From Mesostigma viride (lineage: Eukaryota; Streptophyta; Mesostigmatophyceae; Mesostigmatales; Mesostigmataceae): a stretch of 64,000 nucleotides of DNA. The position numbers were made by a program, and so were the translations under genes. Below are positions 1-8,822 of the stretch, piece after piece; positions within the stretch are counted from its first letter, which is position 1, and each line of letters begins with the position of its first letter. Location of the stretch: positions 5,214,146 to 5,278,145 of the forward strand of contig RPFO01000027.1 in the NCBI GenBank assembly GCA_009746045.1. The letters run 5' to 3'. The notes under the pieces were generated by a model. It did no database searches. It was given only the letters and a program-made list of their open reading frames with translations, and was not told the DNA's origin.

Positions 1-20
1 ATTGCTCCCTTTTGGTGCAG

Positions 21-267
21 GACACCGATGCGCCCCTCGCTGCCCTTCCAGTGCGTGCGTCTATCGGAGGAGTCCGTCGAGTTCCTCTACTGGGCCTCTC
101 GCATGGACATATTCGGCATTCGAGTGACCTCTGTCACACGCATCCAGAACCCCCACCTGTGGGACATGTATGTCGCTCAACGGCTTGCCATGACGAGAAA
201 GAAAGTCGGACCAGCGGGCGAGGGAGAAGCTCTCAAGCCAGGATTGGCCCCTTACAACTTGAACGAG
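21..267 (+). CDS. PARP-type ADP-ribosyltransferase, exon at left edge (gene enters from outside the window)
   Basis: This exon carries the N-terminal part of a PARP catalytic domain. A pyrimidine-rich stretch ending in CAG at 18-20 is the acceptor, and one base completes the preceding codon. The reading frame passes through ATG at 28 and is open to 267, where GAG is followed by GTTTGT as donor (phase 0). The PARP signature is a stretch reading VTRIQNPHLWDMYVAQR, matching the family motif (I-x-RIQNP-x-LW-x-x-Y). The exon ends in Asn-Glu, the conserved NE that in PARPs sits two residues before the L-F/Y-H-G nicotinamide-binding motif. Family knowledge: PARPs transfer ADP-ribose from NAD+ to protein or nucleic acid targets. 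The N-terminal targeting domains lie outside the window. Confidence 0.85.
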
Positions 268-1106
268 GTTTGTGGCCATGCTGCCGGTGTCTAATCATTT
301 GGCGGTATCCATTTCACGTCTATAATATCTTGTTCATATAGATGCTGAAGCTAAGGTCCACTGGGGTGCCTTCCTACCAGACAACCAAGTTTATTACAGT
401 AAGTGTGTGCAGGCTTTAACAGTTGATCCTAGCCACACCCTCAAAATCACTGTACAAGTCATCCTCAAGTTAGGCCAGTTCATCCTCAAGTTAGCCAGTT
501 CACCACGCTGGTGCCCAGCATATGCCTCCTTGGTCCAATCTTGTCCCCCATCTCCATCTCTGGCCACCCTGGCCGTTTCCAGCCCTGGTGGTAGGAAAGC
601 AACCATTTGGAATGCTGGGCTCTTCTTGGCATGATGCTGCCCCCCCTCCCGCCCCCGTGTGGCCGCTCACATGGTGTAGGTGACGTAGGGTAGAGCTACG
701 CTACAGGCAGCAGATCGGCCCCCTTTTAGCCCACCGCAACATCAATATAAAATGAGCAGACAGCTCAGAAAGTATTGCCCTTTCTTTCCCTTAGTCCCCG
801 AATCGAAATTTGAATTTGGAACATGAGACAGCTGATGGTAGTGCTAGCTATGCTTTGTGTGCACGGACGCCAGCCTTTTGGGAACAGCCTCGTTGTTTTC
901 AAGAGGGCGGCAACGGTACCACTTGGAGTCTCGGCACTGCGTGCTTGTGTGTTTTTCCAGCTTGCCATTTGGGGACAGAGACTTCTAGTTCATGTGTGAG
1001 TTTGTGACTGTGTTACTATTGGGTGTGCGGACGGATCAGTTGTTGCTGTTACAACCTGATTATGGCCGGCAAATGGATTTTGTTCTGAGTATATTGTACT
1101 TGGCAA

Positions 1107-1223
1107 ACGCACCGAAACAGTGCTTTACCCCTAGAAAGCCCTATCCAACCGCTGCGCCTCAACGCATTTCGGGGAGAACCAGCTAGCTCCGAGTTCGATT
1201 GGCATTTCACCCCTAACCACAAC
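1107..1223 (-). pseudogene. Plastid-type 23S rRNA fragment (NUPT)
   Basis: Read on the minus strand, this is a conserved segment of bacterial/plastid 23S rRNA domain II: GGGGTGAAATGCCAATCGAA, then CTCGGAGCTAGCTGGTTCTC, CCCGAAATGCGTTGAGGCGC and GGGGTAAAGCACTGTTTCGG. It is only about 115 bp, lies antisense in the intron of a nuclear gene, and is flanked by unrelated sequence. It is therefore best read as a nuclear insertion of plastid DNA, not a functional rRNA gene. The CCAATCGAACTCGGAGCTAG stretch is the plastid/bacterial form. Confidence 0.85.
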
Positions 1224-1655
1224 TTGTATGATTGCCTTCATGTTATCCTGGCAATGAAGGCTGCGACAACGGCCACGGTCCCGCATCCTTCTTGGCTTTC
1301 AGGGGGGGGCTTTGTTATGCGGTATGATCGCAGACAGTGTTACAAAGAGCTGCTCGTGAACTTGATTATGCTAGGATTCAATGACCAGTTGGGTGCCATT
1401 CCAGGGTCATTGAGGGTTCAGTACCCATCGTGTGGAGAACTGCCAGGTTGCTTAGCCTCGTATTGTCCTCCGGCAAATTCCAGAACGCAAAATGTCTCCA
1501 CCGTTTTTCTGGTGACCTGAATTTCCTCCTCTTGCCCGTACGTTCCTTGTGCAAAAGCTTTCCTGAGCTGGCCCGCCCCTTCACGTTGATCCATTTCGCT
1601 TGCAAAGGCTTTTCTAATGATAGTAATTGATCGGACCATACGAGAGCTTGCACTT

Positions 1656-1775
1656 ATCATCTAGTAGTATCTTATTATCTAATTGTTGAGTAGTATCTGA
1701 TTATTATCTAGTAGTATCTTATTATCTCCTTGTTGAGTAGTATCCGATTATTATTATCTAGTAGTATTTACAAAG
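1656..1775 (+). repeat. AT-rich minisatellite in PARP intron
   Basis: About two and a half imperfect copies of a unit of roughly 54 bp built from TAGTAGTATCTTATTATCT and TTGTTGAGTAGTATCTGATT. No coding content. Confidence 0.75.
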
Positions 1776-1898
1776 TAAACCCCATTCCCATGCAAGCTTT
1801 GTGTGTTGTCAGGCAAAGAGAATCATTCTTTTACCTTTCCTTTGCCTGACCTTTTTTTTCCTGGGTCTGTTGGTAATATCTGGCTCTTTCATTGTCAG

Positions 1899-2016
1899 AT
1901 CTTCTGTACCACTGCAGAATTCAGCGAGCAGGACCACTGTAAGCATAGACCGCCACTATCTAATGCTACTACTTTCTTGTCCTGTTGGGCTATGATGCAT
2001 GCGTCATGCCGAGCCT
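1899..2016 (+). repeat. Two degraded upstream copies of PARP exon 2105-2158
   Basis: At about 1899-1937, TCAG followed by CTTCTGTACCACTGCAG and GACCAC mimics the acceptor plus exon text CTCCTCTACCACTGCAG...GACCAC. At 1998-2016 the segment CATGCGTCATGC then GAGCCTCCTCT repeats the acceptor region of 2091-2115, spaced 93 bp from it. Both are decayed and would not give the same protein. Confidence 0.6.
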
Positions 2017-2104
2017 CCTCTGTAGCTCACCGTTATCTAACACTATACTACTGACCCTGTGTTAACTTCGATCTAAACCTCCTTTCCTTGCATGCGTCAT
2101 GCAG

Positions 2105-2158
2105 AGCCTCCTCTACCACTGCAGCAGTGAGCCGGACCACAAGAAGATTTGCCTGGAG
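2105..2158 (+). CDS. PARP micro-exon carrying the nicotinamide-binding His
   Basis: A 54-bp phase 0-0 exon between GCAG (2101-2104) and GTGCGC (from 2159). It encodes SLLYHCSSEPDHKKICLE, which joins the upstream NE to the downstream GLDHRLS with the family spacing NE-x-x-L-F/Y-H-G-x-S...I-x-x-x-G-F/L-D-x-R. The catalytic His of the H-Y-E triad is present, but the next residue is Cys where almost all PARPs have Gly. This exon is too short to be noticed as an ORF; it was found from the missing motif and from matching splice phases. Confidence 0.75.
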
Positions 2159-3114
2159 GTGCGCGTTGGGGAGACAATGCCTTACTGGAGAGTGGTGCCA
2201 GTAATGTGGAATTTTCGCGGGATATTATACCACCATCATCTGTTCCATTATGTGTTCCTGTAGTTTAAAAACTGGCAAAAAAGTGTAAGTATGTGTGTGT
2301 GCTGGGTTTGCGCAAGGGTTTGTTTTACAAGTAATTTTTTAACAACAAAATCCCCTCTTGCGTCACTTAGGGCTGGGATCACCGCCTGTTCATCGAACCA
2401 CGAAAGAACCCGTGACAGAGCTTTTTTCCATGTACTCTATGCAGCATCTGCGCCCCGTCTGGCCCAGTGAGCGCCTGCATGTACCTTGCCGCCCAGCTGG
2501 TCTTTCTATAATCTTATGCACGGCGTCCATAATTCCTGCGTCCTCTTGTGAAATTATCCGCTGTACATCTAGAAGGGCCCACCAAAAGTCATCCCAACCC
2601 ATCCACGCATGTTTCTTACTGCGCAGTCGATTGGTTGTGCGATGTTCCTCAGTGTGCGATCAAAAGCACCTGCCCCCACCCGGCCCCCACCACACACATG
2701 CATGCTGCCCCACCTCAACGTATATCCAGCTGGTCCTTACTGAACAAGGCACAACCCACAAATATCACAATAGTCACTAAATCAAAGATATCACAATAGT
2801 CACTATTTTCCATGTCTTCATGCAAACATTACCCACCGATATCACACAAAAGGCCAGTGAACCTTCAAGTATCAACTCACTCGTAAGTCTTTGTTTGTGC
2901 CAATCGACATCACCCCCCACACCTGCACACACACGCACAAACCAATGCACAGGCACACGAAGAGTCACACACGCACACGCACATGTACATGCACGCGCGC
3001 ACACACACTCACGCACAGGGCCTGGACCACCGCCTATCAGCTCATCCACAAATCTTTGTTTTGCGCCATTGACATCAGCCCCCCATGCATGCATACATAC
3101 ATGCACACGCACAG
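2159..3114 (+). other. PARP intron with CA-rich tract and exon-edge copies
   Basis: Intron from GTGCGC to CACAG (3110-3114). The tract 2925-3110 is rich in CACACA/CATGCA and produces spurious His/Thr-rich open frames. A 25-bp perfect copy of the next exon's acceptor and start (CACAGGGCCTGGACCACC...) lies at 3014-3038, 96 bp before the real one. A weaker copy (TTAG then GGCTGGGATCACCGCCTG) lies at 2367-2388. The segment around 2884-2920 is also repeated at 3048-3087. Confidence 0.7.
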
Positions 3115-3840
3115 GGCCTGGACCACCGCCTATCGGCAGGAGGTCGGTTCGGCCACGGCGTCTACCTCACCGACGACCCCCGCAAGGCCTCCAACTATGC
3201 CCGTGGGACCCACCGGCTCTACGTATGCGCGGTCTTGCTGGGGGATACCCTCGCCCTGCCCGATAAGGTCGCCTCCCCCTGCGATTGGCGGCGGGAGCCG
3301 GAGAAGGCTCTCGTGGACCGTCGTCGGACGAGCGACACGCGGTTCGATTCGGTGGTCGGCCGGCGGTGCCGATCCAACGGGACCACGGGGGCCAACGAGT
3401 TTGTGACGTATGACAGGTTCACGACGTGCCCCTTGTACATGGTGGAATACCGAGGCGATGAGAGCGGTTTCAAGAGGGGCGACGATGTCCCCTGGGCGGT
3501 GCGAAAGGTCCCTGATTTCGCGTTCAAGTACCCTGCCCCAAGGCCCTCGTGGTTTTGTTCGTTGCTCTATGGCCATGGTCATGGAAACGACGGGGGCGAT
3601 CCTTATTCACCGTTTGGTTGCGTCCCCCCTGACAAACCAGGGGATGACAGTCGCTGGGACCTGTTTCTGAAGTCGTACTACCAGGTGGTCGCGCCCGCGT
3701 CAGCTGCCGGCATGGTGGCGTGTGCTAGTACGGCGACCGCTGCCGAAGTGCTATGTGCCATTGATGATGTTGATGATGATTGCATTGATGATGGCATGGG
3801 CTTTTTTGACGAAAGTGATGTTCGCGGGGCAGTTGGTTAA
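3115..3840 (+). CDS. PARP catalytic domain C-terminal exon plus acidic tail
   Basis: Begins after CACAG in phase 0 with GLDHRLSAGGRFGHGVYLTD, the PARP G-x-D-x-R-L and FG-x-GVY-F/L motifs. The catalytic Tyr is in ASNYA, and the catalytic Glu in GANEFVTYDRF, followed by the closing strand CPLYMVEYR. With the His of the preceding exon, the full H-Y-E set is present; Glu is compatible with chain-elongating activity, though that is not proven. About 130 residues follow the domain, ending in an Asp-rich stretch, with TAA at 3838-3840. Catalytic folding should be nuclear or cytosolic; no signal peptide is visible in the part seen. Immediately after the stop, the same frame stays open through a 25-residue repeat (see next feature). 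Confidence 0.88.
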   Translation, partial: GLDHRLSAGGRFGHGVYLTDDPRKASNYARGTHRLYVCAVLLGDTLALPDKVASPCDWRREPEKALVDRRRTSDTRFDSVVGRRCRSNGTTGANEFVTYDRFTTCPLYMVEYRGDESGFKRGDDVPWAVRKVPDFAFKYPAPRPSWFCSLLYGHGHGNDGGDPYSPFGCVPPDKPGDDSRWDLFLKSYYQVVAPASAAGMVACASTATAAEVLCAIDDVDDDCIDDGMGFFDESDVRGAVG

Positions 3841-4062
3841 CTTGTTGATGATGGTGGTGGCGGCGGTGGGGCTTTGGGCAACCAAGCCACCCGCGACAAA
3901 GTTGGTAGTAAACTTGTTGATGACGGCGGGGGCGGCGGCAGGGCTTTGCCAGGCAACCAAGCCACCCGCGACAGAGTTGTAGTAAGCTTGGTTGATGATG
4001 GCAGTGGCGGCGGCAGGGCTTTGCCAGGCGAGTAAGCCACCCGCGACGATGTTGATGCGGGA
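3841..4062 (+). repeat. Three-unit minisatellite in frame after the PARP stop
   Basis: Three copies of a unit of about 72-76 bp. In the frame of the PARP exon they read LVDDGGGGGGALGNQATRDK and two close variants, with no stop until TAA at 4033-4035. Only the TAA at 3838-3840 separates them from the upstream Asp-rich tail. They may be a former coding tail, a readthrough extension, or 3' UTR. Confidence 0.8.
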
Positions 4063-4756
4063 GCAATTAAGCCACAAGGGGCTGAATGTGGACATATCGA
4101 ACGAGCAGGATGTGGTGAAAGGGACGGGGGTGCTGGCACTTGGCAGGGATGGTGTATTAATGCAAGGGCAGGACCCAGGGGTTGGCATACCGAATCGCAA
4201 GGCGACCTTTATGGCGCTGTTAAAATCCATGCATCGTGAGGCCCCAGTAGGAGATGACAAGAGACTCAGGTGACGAGAGACTGTACCGATCGGATCAAGC
4301 GGGTGAGCGTTGTTGATAGGCCGCCTGTAAGGCCGGCGCGCCAGCTGCTGATGTGCTGACTGATGAATGAGGGCGGTATCCTCGACCTGGGAAGCCGTCC
4401 ATAAGTGCTGTGATCCCCTTGTTAGTGTCGTCACGTGGCGGCCTTGATGCACCGCTCACAAGTTCTCTCAGGACGGGACCATGGAAGAGAGCTGCTCCGC
4501 GGAGCCTCGGGATGCCATAACACTGTTACAAGGTATATCCTTGCGGCGCTACTGTATTCATGTCGGTACGAGGCGCGCTCGTGGCGGTCTTCTTTCATCC
4601 CTTGTCCCCGCCGGGCGACACAAGGACGTTGCGAGGCAAGGGTGTGCCCCCCGACTTAGTGATATTATCTAGCACATCCTCCCCTCTGCCGGCGTGGATG
4701 CTTGAATCTGACCTAAGCGTGGTTAAATGCCTTGCAACAATGACCCCTGGATTGAA
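4063..4756. other. Intergenic, nothing recognised
   Basis: No convincing coding region or known repeat is seen. It probably includes the 3' flank of the PARP gene. Confidence 0.4.
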
Positions 4757-5000
4757 AGCTCATATTGCTATACTACAAGACACTCCACCGCCTGGTAGTG
4801 GTCGCCTTGCGAGGCTATTGCAACACGTATGCAGTGAACGCCAATACGCCGTATAATACGGTAAATACGCCGTATTATACAATACGGCGGGGTTTGGCGT
4901 ACTAACGTACTAGAAATACGGCGTATTGCGTTCTCAACGCCAATACGGCGCATAATACGTATTTTTCGCGTATTATACGGCGCCCGGCTCCGGAATTTGG
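4757..5000. repeat. Palindrome-rich TACGCCGTATTATAC repeat block
   Basis: Starts with the dispersed motif GCTCATATTGCTATACTA and continues with many overlapping inverted copies of CGCCGTATAATACG (e.g. 4846-4890 and 4940-4985), which could fold into multiple hairpins. A related block lies at 6437-6530. This looks like a MITE or the remains of one, but no clean target duplication could be assigned. Confidence 0.6.
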
Positions 5001-6189
5001 CGCCAGAGCTAGTTTTGGCGTTGCTGACCTAGGCAGGTACGCAGCCTGAACCGTACTTGGGGAGTACGGGCCTACGGTTGGTCCCGCTTGTCATCTCTGC
5101 CAGTTGACGGCGTGGGTAAACGATGGCAAAACGAGACCGACTTGCATGCACATAAATATGATAGTTGACCTCCGCGGCCATGGAGGTGCAGAAATCTGAC
5201 TGGTATGGGAGCATGGCTTGACATTTTGAACTGCAATTTTGCAGGCATGATCCATAGGTCCTAAACAGCGTATATCATTGGCAGGCAACGCCTGGGTGTG
5301 CGCAGATATGTCTCGACCCTATGCTCGGTGCAGCAACCTCGTTTGATCAGCGACCAGGTCGGTCGCCGTGCATGTGCTAACTGTTACTAGGCGGGAAATA
5401 AGTCGATACGTTTGTACGCGGATAGATGTGTAAAATATATTGCTGACATGTTTTATTGGCGACGACGGCCAGGAAAGCGGCTCGCAGCTACATCGATGAG
5501 GTGGGCATCCGGCTAGCTCCAGCAAGGAAGGTAATTAATCTGCGGTTTTGATCTGGTATGTGCTATCCTGTTCACGTTTTATTGCATACTGTATCAAGGT
5601 TTTGGGTCGAATCGTATACCTATCAATAAGTTCATGGTTGTAATAAGGAATTAGTTCAATTAGCAATCTATATACCATGCAGTGGATGAGTATCACACTT
5701 CATGACCTTTATGTAAACAACAAACTGTCGACACCCCCTAGGGCTCCCCCAGAATAGATTCTAGCCAGCTGTCTAGAAGAGGGCAATCGACATAGCTTTT
5801 ACATTATAGCATGACTTGCCATGTATTTCTCGAGCATAGTATACTGATCTAGCCCCAACGGCTTAGAGTAGCCCCAACGGTTTAGAGTGGCATGAACGCA
5901 ATCACATTAGCCCAGCCATGGCTCAGCGTGGCCATTTGCTTATGCCTTAGCAGACGCCCGTTGAGCCCACTTCACCTTTCTTGTACAGCATCAGCTATGC
6001 TTCAGCCTACCTCTGGTATCGTTAATAATGGTTGTCCCACAGTGATGCGCCCCGGCCCCGTGATGTGGATAGAGCGCTCGATGTGGCCTGCCCACCGACT
6101 GGTGGGCGGTGGCAGTGAGAGAAGCTAGGGCGCCCTCCCTCCCTCTCATTGTGTACAGGGGTTGAAGGTTCCTCTACTTTGTATTGGCA
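5001..6189. other. Intergenic; only a short tandem duplication seen
   Basis: No gene recognised. A 20-bp tandem pair AGCCCCAACGGYTTAGAGT occurs at about 5852-5890. Open frames are short and have no recognisable motifs. Confidence 0.4.
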
Positions 6190-6240
6190 CCCACGTGACG
6201 CAGTCACGTGATAATTAACTAATTAATTAATTAATTACAC
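6190..6240 (+). repeat. CACGTGACGCAGTCACGTG palindrome with TTAA-repeat tail
   Basis: A perfect 8-bp-arm palindrome followed by (ATTA/TTAA)n. The same palindrome plus tail occurs at 8781-8813, with degenerate versions at 7073-7100 and 7446-7492. They look like 3' ends of related short insertions, probably LINE copies with microsatellite tails. Confidence 0.6.
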
Positions 6241-6417
6241 TTCATACAATTGATGAGACAACCAAGTGAGTGTCAAACGGCTACCGGCGACCTCTACGTG
6301 CATTGTATTGTTTTTCATCAAGATTGAGACGTTAGCTAGAGTTTTTGAGAGGCACGCCCATGGGATAAACACCTTAGAATATTTTATCCTAATTGAAAAT
6401 CCACTTTTCCGGTCAAA

Positions 6418-6560
6418 AAACCACTTTTTTTTTTTTGGCGTATAATACGCGTATAATACGCGTATAATACGGCAATACGCAATACGCCGAGGTTTTGCCG
6501 TATTGCCGTATTGCCGTACTGGCTCACACTGCACGTATGACAGCTCATATTGCTATACTA
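6418..6560. repeat. Second palindrome-rich GTATAATACGC repeat block
   Basis: Poly-T, then GCGTATAATACGCGTATAATACGC-type units and three TTGCCGTA units, followed by the dispersed motif AGCTCATATTGCTATACTAG at 6541-6560. Related to 4757-5000. Confidence 0.6.
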
Positions 6561-7108
6561 GTGGAGTGGATATTAGGTCATGCCTGATAGATTGGGGTAA
6601 TTGTTTTGCGAAGATGTCATGCAGCAAGTATGACAGCTCATGTCAAGGAGACAACCAGCGCAGGCCAGAAATCGGGAGAATCCGGACCATGGTAGCTCGA
6701 GCCTGCCGTTATCTTGTCCGCGTGTTCGAGTCGTTCAGGATGATGAAGATGAATGGTGATGGAAATGTGTATCCTTGCGCATTGAAATTATGGCTGGCTT
6801 ACGTGTAGAGCGACTAGATGACCTAGACGGTGGGGCCGGAAACAGCATGCTTGATCAGGGCGTGTGTTTCGAGCCTAACTGGCCGGGAGTGTCTAGTGGT
6901 GGGCACCATTGCTGCGATCGCTCTCCCACCATGTTGCTATACTACTTGTACCTACAGTGGTTGCCTTTGTGAGGCTGTCAACGCTGTTGTAACTAGAATC
7001 TAGATAGCTACATCCATCCCATTCCATATCGGTTATCATATCCATCCCACCGAGGAGGCGAGGACATACGCTCACGCGACGCAGTCTACATGTAAATTAA
7101 TTTATTCA
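6561..7108. repeat. Dispersed-repeat territory, probably a truncated LINE 3' end
   Basis: The 3' part (about 6985-7100) resembles 8700-8813 in order: TAGATAGCTACATC..., CATCCCACCGAGG..., ATACGCTCACGCGACGCAGT, then TTAATTTATT. No open frame with a recognisable domain remains. Confidence 0.45.
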
Positions 7109-7492
7109 TTGAGGCTGTCAACAAGTATGACTGCTCATATTGCTATACTAGTAGATATTCTAGTCATAGTGGCTGCCTTGCGTGGGGCCGTGATTTGGAA
7201 GAAGATGATGGACAAGGCCAAGTGGGCCCAGGTCGTAGAGGACAACGAGCCCCCCCCTGTGGGGAAGCGCCCGCGTGCGCAAACCCACGGGAGGCATGCC
7301 AGACAGCTCCCCTAGGGCAGTGTGATGCTGTTTAGATAGACGTGGTAGTCATGCTGTTAGATAGTGGTAGTAGGTAGCTGATATAGATAGATTAGACCGG
7401 TAGGACTGTTTGCACCCATCCATCCACCCATCGGGGTTAATGCTCCGTGACTCCCCAACGGGAGCACGAGTCTAATTAATTAATTAATTAAT
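7109..7492 (+). pseudogene. 5'-truncated LINE copy, C-terminus and 3' UTR
   Basis: The frame ending at 7315 (read from about 7175: LRGAVIWKKMMDKAKWAQVV, then EDNEPPPVGKRPR) aligns with the tail of the larger LINE remnant at 8576-8680 (IWGQMVRKDRWQVVMKETTP, then HSVGAPR). It is followed by a 3' region ending in AATTAATTAATTAATTAATT. The upstream part holds the dispersed motif TGCTCATATTGCTATACTAG. The copy is short, as expected for abortive target-primed insertion. Confidence 0.55.
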
Positions 7493-7735
7493 TGCGTGGG
7501 GCATTATGTAGCATGCAACGGCTGATGAAGATGCAACTGACATCACGTCGTTGAAACTACGGAATCCCTCGAGAAGCCTGCCATGTGTGCAGATGACCCC
7601 AGCCGCATTGACAGTATGAGGTGCATGGTGACCCCTAGCCAGCCAGTTCCAGGACCCCTCACGTGTACTCACCGCAGCCGTCGCCGATGGCAACATCGAC
7701 CGCGTGCCAACCCCTCTTTTGGCCAGAAGCCATGA

Positions 7736-8815
7736 TTGAGGGGCCATAAGCGGTATATCTTTGAGGCTGAAGGCGGCATTGGGTCACAGCATCCGTGGGC
7801 CGACGACATCACGCTCATCGAGAAGCCGGAGTCTGCCCAACTTTGGTTGCCCTGCCTGGCGCTCGAGGCCCGGGCGGTTGGTCTAGAAATCAGCCCCAAA
7901 ACGGAGGCCCTGGCTCTCGGCATGGGCGGGCCCCCGCCCACACTCCGCCTCTTAGACGACACCGAGGTCAACTACCCTCAACTTCAGGCCGCTTCAAGCT
8001 GCTTGGCAGTTGGCTTCCCCACGTACTGCGAGGACGACCTGACGACACGGATCGGCATGGCGTGGGCGCAACTCCATGACCACCGCCGCTGGTGGAGCAA
8101 CCCCGCCCTACCCCGGATCGTCAAGTGTGACCTCTTCAAGGTCGTCATTCTGACGATCCTGACCTATTATACGGCGCCGAGACCTGGACACTGACGCAAG
8201 AGCTGCATGCAGCAACGCCTCGACGGCAACGTCACCAAGATGCTGCGCAAGGCCCTTAACATCCCCTTTGGTTTGCACATTAGTAATGAGGATTTGTTCG
8301 CTGATTTGCCCTATGTTTCCCACATTCTTAGGCACAGGCGCCTGGGCCTAGCCGGGCATGCACCTGGCCCGCACAGATCAGGTAGACACATCAGATAGAA
8401 GACTAGCTGGCACCAATCCCGCCCAGTGTGGGCGTTATGTCCTCACCTGGCGTGCCCCCGGCCGCGCGCGGCAGGGCCGCCACCCGTGGACTTTTCGTGA
8501 TAGACTCGGCATGGACATGTGCTACTGTACCCTAGACGTGACGGGCTCACCCCCGGGCAGCCTCCTGATTTGTCTGTAATATGGGGGCAGATGGTACGCA
8601 AGGATAGATGGCAAGTAGTGATGAAGGAGACCACCCCCCATTCTGTGGGGGCTCCGCGTGTGACCGCGTATGGCATTCATAGCGATTCGGGCCGTGGTGC
8701 CCACAACCCTGTAACAAGGACCTAGATAGCTTACATCATCCCTTCCCTCCCATGTTCCCCTCCCACTGAGGGCTTATGCTCACGTGACGCAGTCACGTGT
8801 CTATTAATTAATTGG
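7736..8815 (+). pseudogene. Degenerate LINE: reverse transcriptase C-terminal half and tail
   Basis: The first frame (to 8194) shows the RT catalytic box as WADDITLIEK (normally YADD), followed by VGLEISPKTEALALGM, then CDLFKVVILTILTYY. After a frame change near 8165-8190 (AETWTLTQELH is readable in another frame), the next frame has RLDGNVTKMLRKALNI, HISNEDLFADLPYVS and RRLGLAGHA, the conserved C-terminal region of many LINE ORF2 proteins. A further frame has YVLTWRAPGRARQGRHPWTF. At least two frameshifts and the missing N-terminal half make it dead. The 3' end carries CACGTGACGCAGTCACGTG and a TTAATTAATT tail. Confidence 0.75.
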
Positions 8816-8822
8816 AGTTTAA

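Larger units (their letters stand above)
268..2104 (+). other. Intron of the PARP gene
   Basis: An intron of about 1.8 kb with GT at 268-269 and CAG at 2102-2104. It contains a plastid 23S rRNA fragment (1107-1223), a TAGTATC-rich minisatellite (about 1656-1775), an 11-bp inverted repeat GTCAGGCAAAG/CTTTGCCTGAC (1809-1850), and two degraded copies of the following exon's 5' side. Short open frames inside it look like chance. Confidence 0.75.

Noticed and set aside
2820-3406. His/Thr/Arg-rich open frames on the plus strand
   Set aside because: Products of the CA/CATG-rich intron tract running into the shadow frames of the PARP exon.
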